Positions 10,896-20,770 of a DNA stretch of 62,000 nt are shown here, one piece after another; the stretch's first letter is position 1; each line of letters starts with the position of its first letter. Source of the DNA: Symbiodinium natans (taxonomy: Eukaryota > Sar > Dinophyceae > Suessiales > Symbiodiniaceae); assembly GCA_905221605.1 (NCBI GenBank), contig CAJNDS010000295.1:1-62000 (forward strand). The letters run 5' to 3'. Made by a program: the position numbers and the translations under genes. A model generated the notes under the pieces. The model was not told the origin of the DNA and searched no databases. It saw only the letters and a program-made list of their open reading frames with translations.

Positions 10896-11581
10896 GCCAC
10901 GCCCGCCGAATACCCTAAGCCTAACCACCCGCACACCGAATCCGAAACCAACTTGTTGACCACAATGCCCTTGGGGCTGGGGCGTACATGGCAACCTCCA
11001 GGGGCCCTTTGTGTGGCTTGAAGACAGTGAGCTGATACCTTAGGAGCTCAGGACTCAGGGCATAGGGATTCAGCTTGCGCAACAGCTCGGGCTTAGGGTT
11101 TAGGAGTTGAGGGCAGGCTCAGGGCCGGGGGTTCAAAAGTTCCAGGTTTGGGGACGTCCAGGCTTCGACTTCGGACAGCGGGGCAGAGGTGCCCAAAAGG
11201 CAGCCCTGCAGCTGTCTCCATGTCGCTGCGGCTACAACTGCTTACCCTCAAGCCTAAAGGCAGAAATTCCTCGAAGCCTGTACAATTCCCTGGCCCCTCA
11301 CCCCTGAACCATAAACCTTTCGTAAAGCATGGCACGCACGAAGGTGCCGGCTGCAAGAACCCATGGAGCAAGCCTGAGAGCCGCACTCGCGCATGAGATC
11401 CGCCTCACCCCAGGGAACCCCCCCCTTTGCGCAAAGAACCTCCCGAAACACGGGACGATTCACAGGTCATTGTGGGTCTGTCTTAAACCTTACAGTCCTA
11501 AACGGTTTAGGGTTCAGGGACCCTATATTCCCTTAAGCCGTTCAAACCCTGTAGGGCCTGGTTTGAGGCTTGAGGATTGGG

Positions 11582-11642
11582 GGCTCCACACCTTTGATCC
11601 GAAACCCCGAGCCTGCGAGTCATACCACTCGACCACGAAGCC
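11582..11642 (-). pseudogene. tRNA-like relic, tRNA-Pro-like 5' half
   Basis: The 61-nt minus-strand sequence begins GGCTTCGTGGTCGAGTGGTA, close to a eukaryotic tRNA-Pro 5' half including an A-box. It ends TGGAGCC, which pairs with GGCTTCG over seven positions (wobbles included), and the next bases are C-CCA. The B-box region reads GGTTTCGGATC with one extra T. It is about 11 nt short of a full tRNA and lacks a foldable anticodon arm. Most likely a decayed tRNA or the head of a tRNA-derived SINE. Confidence 0.4.
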
Positions 11643-11973
11643 GAAGTTCTCACTGTCCATACCTGCGCTTTCAGGGTTTAGGGTTTAGGGTTTAGGGTTC
11701 AGGCTTCAGGGTTTAGGTTCCGTGGTTTAGGGGCTTGTTAGGGGCTTGCAAACCATGGGGGGGAAAGAGTCGGCTAGCGCCCAGAGTTCGAACAGGCGAA
11801 TTCTTTGCTTTGCTTGAGGTCCACAAACTTACAACAACCCCCCTAAACCCTAAACCCTAAAGGCCCAAGCCAGCACACCAGAAACCGCACAAAACCCCCT
11901 AAACCCGTTTATCGGACATCGTGACTTCGAAGATGATGATGTTTGTACAAGGGGACCCTTGTCTTCTTTACAG

Positions 11974-12079
11974 GAGCTCGTGGGGTGTAGGGCAGGAGTC
12001 CTTGGCGCACCGTCGAGATGCGCGGAGGCGCGCACTCCAAGAAGGGGGCAACTACTGGAGCCGAGAAACAAAAGATTTG
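11974..12079 (+). CDS. Candidate exon, unknown product
   Basis: A good acceptor (CCCTTGTCTTCTTTACAG) precedes an open frame containing SSWGVGQESLAHRRDARRRA and LQEGGNYWSRETKD. The polypyrimidine tract is unusually clear for this window. Product not recognised; 3' border not determined. Confidence 0.35.
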
Positions 12080-12169
12080 GGGTTTGAGGTTTAGGGGGTT
12101 TAGGGTTTAGGTCTTTTGGAGGGTGGAGGGCTGATGGTTTAGGGTTTGGCGTGGAGGTTTAGGATTTGG

Positions 12170-12353
12170 GGGTCAAAGGTGCTTTGGTTTTTGGCTGGAG
12201 GCTTCCGGAGAGCTCCGGGTTGGTCCATCGGATCTGGGTCTCCGAGGCCATGGGGCGCTACCCGAATTGTGCATCGTTTAGGAGTGCCTTGATCCCTAAA
12301 AGAAGGTGCCATGATTTCGAGAATTGACCACGTTGGAGAAGCCTGGGCCATCT
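12170..12353 (-). CDS. Candidate exon, unknown product
   Basis: The minus-strand frame reads AQASPTWSILEIMAPSFRDQ, GTPKRCTIRVAPHGLGDPDP and MDQPGALRKPPAKNQSTF without low complexity. It lies between telomere-like blocks. Borders and identity are unknown. Confidence 0.3.
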
Positions 12354-13241
12354 TAGCCTTTTCAATTCACTGACCGCCACGAGAATTCCGAATGCCATGA
12401 GGCTGGGAAGGCGATGCGGAACTCCGCTTGAAAGCGTTCGTGACTTGACGTGCGAGTACGCTAGGTCTGGGTCTGGTGTCAAGGGAGTGGGGCTTATGGG
12501 TTGGGGGTTATTACAGGCGCTGGGCCTGAGGGCTGCAGCATTCATAGACATGGCCCTGATATGCTAGACAAGCATGCATCACACTGCCTGAGCCCGCGGG
12601 AAGTCCGCGAATTAGACACAGTGCCACAGGCGACACCCTACAGAACAACAAAAAAAACAACGTGCAGACCTAGCAACGCTCCCTCAGACAGCGCAGCGAG
12701 GCGGGTCAAGCCTCTGCGGGTTCAAGGAGCAGAGTAGAGCTCCCGAAACCCAAACCCTAAACCCGATATTTAAAAAAGTCTAAACCTTGAAGCAAACCTA
12801 AGAGCCCAAGAGTGGAGGGTCGAACCTTGATTTCAGGCTTTAGGGTGTAGGGTTCAGGTCTTAGGGCAAAGCGTTTAGGGCTGACAACACTCTCAAAGAT
12901 GAATCCGAACCAAACCCTACCACGCTTAAGCGTTCAAACCCTAAAAACTTCACACCCAAAGCCCAAAACCCTATCAACCAAGCACCAAAAACTCTAAACC
13001 CCAAACCCTGAGCCCCTAAACCCTGAAACCCCCCAAATCCTCAAACCCCATAAACCCTGAACCCTAAACCCTACATCCTCAGCCATAAACCCTGAACCCT
13101 CCAACCCCATAAACCCTGAATCCGAAACCCTAAACCCTCAACCCTAAACCCTCAACCCTAAACCCTAGACCCCATAAACCCTGAATCCGAAACCCGAAAC
13201 CCTAAACCCTAAACCCTAAACCCTAAACCCTAAACCCTAAA

Positions 13242-13246
13242 CCCTA
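13242..13246. repeat. Target-site duplication CCCTA, left copy
   Basis: CCCTA directly abuts the left LTR and equals the 5 nt directly after the right LTR (23181-23185). Both lie in CCCTAAA repeat, so a chance match is possible, but a 5-bp duplication is what copia integrases produce. Confidence 0.75.
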
Positions 13247-13483
13247 TACGGGGGGCAACCGAAGGAGGACAGGGAACAAAACAGTCAACCCCAACAGAAG
13301 CCCTTAATTCCCCTGGAACAACCAACAACCAAACAGCAAGACCCCAAACCAAGGGCACACTTTTTACAAAACCTTCGACCGCTTTGGTCATGGCTTGAGC
13401 CTTGAGCCATGAGATTACCGGGTGCATTGACCCTTCAACTTCCAATACCAACTCCTTTCTACAATACCAACTGCAGCTCCGCA
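13247..13483 (-). repeat. 3' LTR of copia element 1
   Basis: 237 bp, identical by eye to 22944-23180. In element sense it starts TGCGGAGCTGC and ends CCCCCCGTA. This is the downstream LTR because the polypurine tract abuts its right side. Confidence 0.9.
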
Positions 13484-13497
13484 CTCCCCCTGTCCTA
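13484..13497 (-). promoter_or_regulatory. Polypurine tract before the 3' LTR
   Basis: In element sense the sequence GGACAGGGGGAG directly precedes the LTR start TGCGGAG. That is the expected position and composition of the plus-strand primer. Confidence 0.65.
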
Positions 13498-13668
13498 GGA
13501 TTTCCTAGGACACATTGGAGGTGCAGATCTTTGGCCAAAAACCGCCATCTAGGCAGCAGCCAGCTGCTTGAAATGCACATTATGGTTTAACGTCATCCAG
13601 GACGAACCTTCAGCTCATTGGCTGAATCCTTTACCATTGAGGATTTCTTCACCTCGCACTTGGAAAAT

Positions 13669-14382
13669 TCACGTTCCAGCGGCCCGTTCCTCACCAAGGA
13701 ACTCAGCATTCACCACCCAGCCATCCTTGAGGCAATGCTTACAAAGCGTCTTAGCCCTGGGCTGTGAATATCGCAGAACATCACAGTCACTGCTTGCGTG
13801 CATACAGTTCCCACCCACTGTTGTATACAAAGTGGCACTCGCAGGAATAACCACCGCTTTCTTGATCCACAGCCATTTATACAGCCGTCGAAAGAGGCAC
13901 CATGCCAACTCCCAGAGTATAATTGCTGCCACCAAATATGCAACAAGGTCTGAATTGTTGACGAGCATTTCAATACCTTGAGCCAGAACCATAACCGTAG
14001 ATGTGTTGGCAACCTTGCACACCCCTTCTTCTGAGCAAAAGAAACCAGCAGTTGACACTTCTTCTCCACCGATTGCCATCCCTTGCAGAGATGCAGCCAC
14101 CATCATGACCGCCATTGCAAGCGAGGCTTTTTTCAAGTCAGTTCCTTGAACCAACAGTCGGAGACCCCAAAGTGCCTTTTGCTTTGCATACACCTGTCCA
14201 CTCATCAATTTGGTCAACAGGTCAGCGATCATATACTCACCACGAAGATGCGCTATCACCATATAACCACGGTCCACCAGAGACCTGACACCGGCTGCTC
14301 GAATTCTCAGGTGTCTTGTCCTCCAGCTTCCAGCAGGATATTGAATGATCGAGCACGTTGAAACCGAATCTGTATACAGCAC
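13669..14382 (-). CDS. pol: Pol part 4: RNase H end, membrane segment and Cys/His tail
   Basis: 237 codons. The start LYTDSVSTCSI and later ADLLTK complete RNase H. A hydrophobic stretch (SLAMAVMMVAASLQGMAIGG) and a clear transmembrane helix (LVAYLVAAIILWELAWCLF) follow. The last 50 residues carry CMHASSDCDVLRY and CKHC, a likely zinc-binding Cys/His set. Many copia elements stop after RNase H, so this tail is an extra module. A membrane-anchored envelope-like role is one guess; I know no function. Confidence 0.7.
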   Translation of the reverse strand: MLYTDSVSTCSIIQYPAGSWRTRHLRIRAAGVRSLVDRGYMVIAHLRGEYMIADLLTKLMSGQVYAKQKALWGLRLLVQGTDLKKASLAMAVMMVAASLQGMAIGGEEVSTAGFFCSEEGVCKVANTSTVMVLAQGIEMLVNNSDLVAYLVAAIILWELAWCLFRRLYKWLWIKKAVVIPASATLYTTVGGNCMHASSDCDVLRYSQPRAKTLCKHCLKDGWVVNAEFLGEERAAGT

Positions 14383-16202
14383 TTTTGCAGCGATTCTTCA
14401 CCTGTTCCAACCAAAGCGGCAATTATAGGGGTGCACGACTGAATCATCGTTGCTCCCTCTATGGACGCATGTAATTCAGCTTCAGCTGTACTTAAAGCCA
14501 CCGTTGATTGTCTTTGTGTTGCCCACATCACTGGACAGTCACCCCACACCACCACCGCTCCTGAGTGGCTCTTTTCATTTTCACCTGCTGCAAAGCTGGC
14601 ATCCGCGTAGGACTCCACCACCTTAACACCTCGTCCATAACGCAACACCTCATTCCTTTCTTTTTCGCATGTTGCGATTGCTCCGAACGTCAAGCCTAAC
14701 GTTGGAGTTGCAGCAAGGTATCGGAAAACTTCCTCAGCCTTTTTAACCACAAATCGCGGCCTTCGGGATGTCCACAAAGACAACTGGCTCGTGCAGAACG
14801 CCAAATCAGGTCGAGTTTTGATTGCCACCCAGAGGAACTCCCCTACGGCACCTTGAGCCGCTCGCAAGGAAGGAATATCCACCTCCTCTTCTTCACCTGG
14901 AGTTTCTTTCACCATTGGCAGGTTACTCCCTTTTCCAGTTTCATCGATCTGATACCCTCGTCGGTTCAGCAAATCTCTCACAAAGTCCTCCTGGTTGAGA
15001 AAGAAGCTGCCATTTCGATACCAGATTTGGACACCCAAAAACTTCAGGAATCCATCACCACAGCCTGGACCACAGAACTCGGGTTCAGAAGTTTTCCACT
15101 CCTTCCTAATCTGTTCCAAGGCCTCCCGGAGCACTGTCATAGTCCCAGCCATCAAAAAATCATCCACGTAAAGACCCATTGTCCCTACCAACTTGCTTGC
15201 ACCTTCCGGCTTCTCTTGTGCCATAATAAGGAACAGACTTGGGTCTGCATTGGACCTCTGAAAGCTCATTGCTTGTCCATCCTTTGACACCCAAGACATA
15301 CCTTGAAGACGTTGGTCTCGCCACTCCACCCATGCTGCAGGACTTTCGGCCAAACCGTACAAGGCCTTTCTCACAATCCACCGCTCCTCCTTTGTGCAAA
15401 GACCCAATTTCACCGCCGCCCTTGGGGGCTGCACCACCACCAGACGCCCTTCTCTTTGCGCCCTATTCATCGGCGCCGTCAGAAAAGCTTTGGAAATGTC
15501 TAAGCCAGCGATGATCCACACCATATATGCTGCGTGCCTCACTTGACACCTGAATGTAGTTGAATCTAAACCTGGAGCGTACAGCGAGTGACGACTGAGG
15601 GACCTCGGCCCTTCATATTCCGTAGCTGCCGTTGACGAAATGAAGTTTCCACATGCACAGATACGGGCACGTCGCCTCCCTGTCCCTTGCTTCCGGGTAA
15701 ACACCACCAGACTGGGAACGTACTCAATCACCGGTGCATTAGGCTCTTCCGCCAATTTGTCCAGCTTTTCTTGAGTTGTTGGTTCCACCACCTCCAACTC
15801 TTTCACCAAAGACGTCACCTCGTCCGACAATGATTCCCTCCACTTTTCCAGCTCTTGCATGGCTTCTTGTGTAGGAATTGTTTTTGTTTGCAGGAACTCA
15901 ACCTCCTCTGCTGCCTCAAGCGCGGTATTTTCTTGCACCATTTGCTGAACTTGAGCTGCTTTGACCAAAAACTTCGAGAGCTGTTCCTCAGCCCTTTTTG
16001 CTTTAACCAGCCATTCTCTAGTCTCTGATCCTTTTTCCTCATTCGACTCATTGGCCGATCCATGGAACTCGTCCAAAATGCAACATTCCTGTTCAGCAAT
16101 TAGGCGTCGAATACTCAAATGCTCCTCTAGAGCCCATTGATGCGCTTCGAACACAGCGTAGTCGACTTCCTCTGCAAGGTCGTCCAGCGAGGTCTCTTTC
16201 AT
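14307..16202 (-). CDS. pol: Pol part 3: reverse transcriptase and most of RNase H
   Basis: 631 codons. Residues about 1-150 are a charged coiled-coil-like region. Reverse transcriptase has motif A LDISKAFLTAP and the catalytic LYVDDFLMAG. RNase H begins at ESYADASF and contains STAEAELHA. The start is not a true start: a bridging frame (16350-16093) reads YKDRCYLLQCKFPLPEPQAE up to a run of six A at about 16202-16207, where dropping one A joins it to this frame. At the other end the RNase H reading leaves this frame near 14360 and continues in part 4. Confidence 0.85.
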   Translation of the reverse strand: MKETSLDDLAEEVDYAVFEAHQWALEEHLSIRRLIAEQECCILDEFHGSANESNEEKGSETREWLVKAKRAEEQLSKFLVKAAQVQQMVQENTALEAAEEVEFLQTKTIPTQEAMQELEKWRESLSDEVTSLVKELEVVEPTTQEKLDKLAEEPNAPVIEYVPSLVVFTRKQGTGRRRARICACGNFISSTAATEYEGPRSLSRHSLYAPGLDSTTFRCQVRHAAYMVWIIAGLDISKAFLTAPMNRAQREGRLVVVQPPRAAVKLGLCTKEERWIVRKALYGLAESPAAWVEWRDQRLQGMSWVSKDGQAMSFQRSNADPSLFLIMAQEKPEGASKLVGTMGLYVDDFLMAGTMTVLREALEQIRKEWKTSEPEFCGPGCGDGFLKFLGVQIWYRNGSFFLNQEDFVRDLLNRRGYQIDETGKGSNLPMVKETPGEEEEVDIPSLRAAQGAVGEFLWVAIKTRPDLAFCTSQLSLWTSRRPRFVVKKAEEVFRYLAATPTLGLTFGAIATCEKERNEVLRYGRGVKVVESYADASFAAGENEKSHSGAVVVWGDCPVMWATQRQSTVALSTAEAELHASIEGATMIQSCTPIIAALVGTGEESLQKCCIQIRFQRARSFNILLEAGGQDT

Positions 16203-16292
16203 TTTTTAACCACTTCCTTTTTTCACCTTCTTCAGCTTGTGGTTCCGGAAGAGGAAACTTGCATTGGAGAAGATAGCACCTATCCTTGTAGC

Positions 16293-17834
16293 TCAAACGC
16301 TCCATAAAACAGGTGTGTACCCTGTCAAGGATACCCTGTTCCCTTTCCAAGGCATAGGACCATGCAGCTTTCTCGGAAAGAACGACATGAAGTTCCAGTG
16401 GATATCCACCAATTTTCCAGGTAGGACTTTCTTCCCATAGGATTGCTCCACCACTTCAGCTCCTTCCTCTAAAACCTTTTCATCCTCAACCCACAGCTGA
16501 CCATCTTTATAGTCACCAAAGCCACACACATAATTGCAGCAATGTTTTTCATTGTGACTATCCCTATGCAATGACACCGGAGCATTGCACGAGATCTGAA
16601 GAGCAGAAAATTTGGCTTCAGGATTGTGGTGCCTCACGAATGATGCCAAATAACGACATAGCCATGGCCTTCGATGAGTCTCTTTTGTAATACCACACAC
16701 TCCGCCATGAGTATAGTGGCCCAACACCAGAGCTCGCGTACTTGTACACCAATTGTTGATACCACCTCTTCGATTCACCCTCTTTGGGTATACAATCCCT
16801 TCCAGAAGCTCCTCACAGTCCACGTAATCATACATAGACCTTTCATACATTGACTTGGCTTTTTGCTCTTCTTTTTCCAACTGTGTTCCATCCCCAGCAG
16901 TCTCACTTTTGCAGACCAAATAAGCATTTTCATGAGGAGAACAGCAAGTCGGCCAATACTCATCACCAGGAACATTGTCCTCAACATCTGCATTTTCTTC
17001 CAGCTCCCCCAGACCCTGCATGTCATCCTCGAAAATTTCTAAGGGCGGACTCTCCCCCCGCTTGCGAAGCAAGCGCAAGGAGCCCACATGACCACGCAGT
17101 GAAGAGGCCGGGCTTTTCTCCATCAACCGATGGCGAACTGGAGGATCTCGAGGCGGAGGTAAAGGAGGTCCTTCCTCATCCGCAAACCGAAGCGCCGGTT
17201 TTTTCCCCTTGAGACGATGCTCTGGAGGAGAAGGCTCCTGTTCTTCTACCACCCCTTCCAGCTCCAATTCAGGCGGTTCCTTTATATTGGAAAAAATCGT
17301 AGTGCAGGGAAATAACACCAGTTCATCCGGATCTTTTGCAGTCCCTTGAGCTTCCACCCAATAACCACCAGGTAGGTCATCGCATGGACCCAAAAGAAGC
17401 GCAGGCTGCGTACCATCGACCCATTGCCGACCTTTCTTTGTTCCATCCGGACCCAGCAACTCCCACGGACGACGTTTGACTTGAAGCTGAGCACCAAAGG
17501 GAAGCAATGCTTTAGGATTTAACCCCAACTCCCTTTCAGCTTTCTGCCACCGTAACATTGACCAATGGCGAGCAGCCAGTGCCCAGTACGCCGGCCCGAG
17601 TCGCGCCTCCTTTAAGAGCGACCTGACACCACGTTTGAATAAACCCACACATGCTTCAGCGCGCCCATTTGTTTGCGGGACTCCAGGATCACCAGTGGTC
17701 CTATATATCAGACGAGTTTCACAAAAGGACCGGAAGCGTGCATTGACAAACTCCCCCGCTCGATCTGAGTGGATTCTCAACACCGGATACCCATGTCTCT
17801 GCAAGCGCACCATCATTCTTTGAACTGCCGACAA
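16293..17834 (-). CDS. pol: Pol part 2: integrase core and 2OG/Fe(II)-dioxygenase-like domain
   Basis: 513 codons from the overlap with part 1. Integrase continues with IHSDRAGEF and TNGRAEACVG; the Asp and Glu are 35 residues apart, giving DD35E with the Asp of part 1. A Pro-rich linker follows. The C-terminal 120 residues read SLHRDSHN, then NYVCGFGDYKDGQLWVED, then RKLHGPMPWKGNRVSLTGYTP. This has the layout of a 2-oxoglutarate/Fe(II) dioxygenase: HxD (codons at 16560-16568), a distal His (16362-16364) and a 2OG-binding Arg (16335-16337). Right after GYTP the frame runs into a stop; the reading continues in other frames toward reverse transcriptase. The dioxygenase call rests on motif order, not on a search. 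Confidence 0.75.
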   Translation of the reverse strand: MSAVQRMMVRLQRHGYPVLRIHSDRAGEFVNARFRSFCETRLIYRTTGDPGVPQTNGRAEACVGLFKRGVRSLLKEARLGPAYWALAARHWSMLRWQKAERELGLNPKALLPFGAQLQVKRRPWELLGPDGTKKGRQWVDGTQPALLLGPCDDLPGGYWVEAQGTAKDPDELVLFPCTTIFSNIKEPPELELEGVVEEQEPSPPEHRLKGKKPALRFADEEGPPLPPPRDPPVRHRLMEKSPASSLRGHVGSLRLLRKRGESPPLEIFEDDMQGLGELEENADVEDNVPGDEYWPTCCSPHENAYLVCKSETAGDGTQLEKEEQKAKSMYERSMYDYVDCEELLEGIVYPKRVNRRGGINNWCTSTRALVLGHYTHGGVCGITKETHRRPWLCRYLASFVRHHNPEAKFSALQISCNAPVSLHRDSHNEKHCCNYVCGFGDYKDGQLWVEDEKVLEEGAEVVEQSYGKKVLPGKLVDIHWNFMSFFPRKLHGPMPWKGNRVSLTGYTPVLWSV

Positions 17835-20770
17835 AACAGTTGTTTGCTGTTGTCCACAATCGGCTCCACCATAACGAAGTTGATCATACGGACAGGTTGG
17901 GTCAAGTGGTCCTTCAGTTCCTTCCAGGATTTCTCAGAAGCTTGGATTTTCAACACCTCTGCCTCCAGAACTGGCGCAGGTTCCACCGGCGCAGAGTCTT
18001 CCTCCTCGAAGTTAGCGACTGCATCGCCTAACCATTCTCCAACACCAGCACCTTCATCTGCCACCTGATCTTCCACCTCATCCGCATCTTCCTCCTTTTC
18101 TGGAGGGCGACCCACATTGGGATCCAACATTGGAAATTGATACACACCAATAACAGCGTGTCGTGGCTTCTGCTGGTGAGCATCCTTCGAACACTTGTAT
18201 GGACCCGCTAAGTCCAATGATAAAGTGTAAGCATCCCCATGCTTTCGCCTCAGATGGCGACGCTCTTTTCCAGCGGCAGACACACAGATTTGACAATCAC
18301 GTCTGAAGGGAATATGCCCCCTTAGGCAATGGTCACGGAAAGCTCGCTCCTCAGTCGTCAACCTCCGTAACGTCCCTTCTCGTTCTTCTTTTTTTAACAC
18401 CCTGGCTTCCCGTTCAGCATCGCTCTCATGCAACCATTGTGCCAACCTGTGACGTATTCTTTTTACCAATCCAAACGCCCATCGCGCCCATATAGAGGAT
18501 TGTCCAATACGCTCTTCCAGGGTAGAAGCGAATGTTGCCGACCACGGAACAACCACGCGAACCTGTTCCAACGATTCCCATAGTTCCATATCAGACACCA
18601 GGAAAGTCGTAGGTTTCACCAGAGCATGTCCCAATGCTCCTTGATCAAAGTGTGCAGCGTACATTCCATAACGCTCACAAAAGCTTTTCACCTCTGGCCA
18701 ACTCCAGAAGGTAGGACTTGAGAGCCCTTCCTGAGAACCATCCACCAGATCCTCAGCACTCAAGACCGTTTTGCCGTTCTGAGAGAAATCTTTCCCTATG
18801 AGTTCAGGGTCCCCAGGGCTTTCCATGCCAAAAAAGACAGAACTCCCATTGATGACTTCAGCAGTTCCACACCTTGAATGCACCGCCACGTCATATAGGA
18901 AAAGCATCTTCAGAAGTAAAACACCATCCTTTTGAGCTAATTCTTGATGTGGCCAAGGAAGACTCTTTAATCCCAACCGTTCAGGCCCACAGCGCCGGCG
19001 TAATACAGGTGGACCACCATCTTCACCTCTCAACCTTGACACTGTCCTGCATGGAGGTCCTCCAACCACAGCAACCACCTTTCCTTCAGCCGCCAGATGC
19101 AGAAGATACTTCCAGACGCTCGAATTATGTAGGTCACCGCCTTTTGTCAAATCCAGCTCCAGTACCTCCACATCCCGACTGGGAAAATGCCATTTTTGTT
19201 TCCCCGAAAATAGGTGAACCACCACCCTTTTTGCTCGCGCCAGCCGTCTCCTTTTATGACGGTTGAAAGGCAACGCCGCAATATCTCCACGTGGCAACAG
19301 CTCCATCAGCATATTTTCTGGTATATCCCCATAATACCACCGAAGAAATCGCCAGCATGCCTGGACGAACTCCTCCTCATTCGCTGACGCTGTCCGCGCT
19401 GCGCTTTGCAACGACGTTTTTACAGCCACCTCGTTGTCCGTATTCGGACACCCTTGAACCATACGTGCCACCTTCAAAGCTTGCTTTGGGGAGCACCAAT
19501 CCATTTCATCAATGATCTGAAGCGCCACCTCCTTTTCTAAACAAGGGCACCCATTCAGATCACGAACGCGAAGTTCCCCCAGAACAGGATGTGAGGCTGT
19601 GCACTTGCCACCACGCCACTGAACTCTGAGACCAACCAAGGCGCTCGCTTTGCCAATTGGCACTAGTGGATCTACCATTTCAGGAGTTACCAGGGTCCCA
19701 CCTGGGGTAATACACATCTCCCGAGATCCAACAGCTAAAGACACCAACACCTTTTGCTGCGGAAGCTGTTCTCCAGGACGAAGTGATCTGAGAGGATGTG
19801 ATGCTCCCGAGTCCAACATGCCCATTCCCGAACACTCATTGGTGTCAGAAACCCTGGCCACATGTAGAACGCATACTCCTCGGCCTTCTCCCTGCTTCGG
19901 CAACAACGTGGCATCCGACGAACCGACTCCACAGTCCGCCCTTCCATTCCTCCATTGAGAATGGGACCAAGATACACGCTGCCTTTCAGCATGCAAAACC
20001 ATTTTTTCAGCTGTTTTGTAATCCATAACCAAACAGCCATGTTCAAACCACAAGAGCTGGTCCAGCGAAGATTTTGCACCCACGTGACACATCCCATTGA
20101 TCACAGTGAGGTTCGCCCCAAACTCCAAAATCAACCAGAGAGGGATAATCAGGGGCCCATTGTCTTCCCTAATCAACGTCCCTTTCTCTGTAATCCTCAT
20201 TGTCACACCACCAAGCGCGCTTTGCACCGTAACAGTAGTGTCTGGTAAACTTTCCCATGGAAAAAGCGTCCGCACAAGATGCGTAGCAGCTGTATCCACC
20301 AACGCCACTCTCCCTTCCTGCTGAAGCAGCCCAGAGCCACATAACATTCGAATACTGGGATCCCCGTTTGATGCCGACTGTTCTGATGACAGCTTCATAG
20401 ACTTCAGCACTTCTAACGCTTCAACAAGGACCTGATTGGCCGTTGATGGCGATGAGGGACTTGCAGAACCTTTATCCAATCCCGCATTAGCCGTCTCATC
20501 TCCCCCTTCAGCTACCTCTGCCTTTTTGGCATTTCCCCATTTCGCACCTTTGCCGCCCTTTCCCCCTTTAGGAGAATTCCCTTTAGATCTACTCCTCTCA
20601 GGATTTGAGTCCACATTGGAACTTGCACCATCCTTATATGGACATTGCGGCTGCAGATGGCCAACGGCTCCACACTCAAAACATCTTCCTCGCTCAAGGG
20701 AGTTTTTGTCATGGCGAAATTTGAACGGGATCCGAACTTGCAACCTGCATCGGTCTTCCCATATATCCAA
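17813..20770 (-). CDS. pol: Pol part 1: zinc knuckle, double retropepsin, methyltransferase-like domain, integrase start
   Basis: 985 codons. Residues about 28-41 are the CCHC knuckle CFECGAVGHLQPQC. About 155-260 is a first retropepsin-like unit with VDTAATH (Gly of the D-T/S-G motif replaced). About 315-420 is a second with a normal LDSGASH; both continue with IT..GTL. About 515-760 looks like a cytosine-C5 methyltransferase core: VVHLFSG (motif I), EVLELDL (II), VVGGPPCRTVS (IV, with the Pro-Cys nucleophile), GMESPGDPE (VI-like), FDQGALGHALVKPTTF (VIII-like). About 830-850 is a compact integrase zinc site (HCLRGHIPFRRDCQIC), then the first catalytic Asp in SLDLAGPY. The frame closes before the rest of integrase, which continues in the next frame. 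Methyltransferase activity is inferred only. Confidence 0.8.
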   Translation of the reverse strand: MDIWEDRCRLQVRIPFKFRHDKNSLERGRCFECGAVGHLQPQCPYKDGASSNVDSNPERSRSKGNSPKGGKGGKGAKWGNAKKAEVAEGGDETANAGLDKGSASPSSPSTANQVLVEALEVLKSMKLSSEQSASNGDPSIRMLCGSGLLQQEGRVALVDTAATHLVRTLFPWESLPDTTVTVQSALGGVTMRITEKGTLIREDNGPLIIPLWLILEFGANLTVINGMCHVGAKSSLDQLLWFEHGCLVMDYKTAEKMVLHAERQRVSWSHSQWRNGRADCGVGSSDATLLPKQGEGRGVCVLHVARVSDTNECSGMGMLDSGASHPLRSLRPGEQLPQQKVLVSLAVGSREMCITPGGTLVTPEMVDPLVPIGKASALVGLRVQWRGGKCTASHPVLGELRVRDLNGCPCLEKEVALQIIDEMDWCSPKQALKVARMVQGCPNTDNEVAVKTSLQSAARTASANEEEFVQACWRFLRWYYGDIPENMLMELLPRGDIAALPFNRHKRRRLARAKRVVVHLFSGKQKWHFPSRDVEVLELDLTKGGDLHNSSVWKYLLHLAAEGKVVAVVGGPPCRTVSRLRGEDGGPPVLRRRCGPERLGLKSLPWPHQELAQKDGVLLLKMLFLYDVAVHSRCGTAEVINGSSVFFGMESPGDPELIGKDFSQNGKTVLSAEDLVDGSQEGLSSPTFWSWPEVKSFCERYGMYAAHFDQGALGHALVKPTTFLVSDMELWESLEQVRVVVPWSATFASTLEERIGQSSIWARWAFGLVKRIRHRLAQWLHESDAEREARVLKKEEREGTLRRLTTEERAFRDHCLRGHIPFRRDCQICVSAAGKERRHLRRKHGDAYTLSLDLAGPYKCSKDAHQQKPRHAVIGVYQFPMLDPNVGRPPEKEEDADEVEDQVADEGAGVGEWLGDAVANFEEEDSAPVEPAPVLEAEVLKIQASEKSWKELKDHLTQPVRMINFVMVEPIVDNSKQLFCRQFKE

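Noticed and set aside
13230-13580. Conserved 80-residue frame present twice (also 22936-23181)
   Set aside because: It lies in the two identical LTRs; being duplicated is explained by the LTRs, not by a gene.
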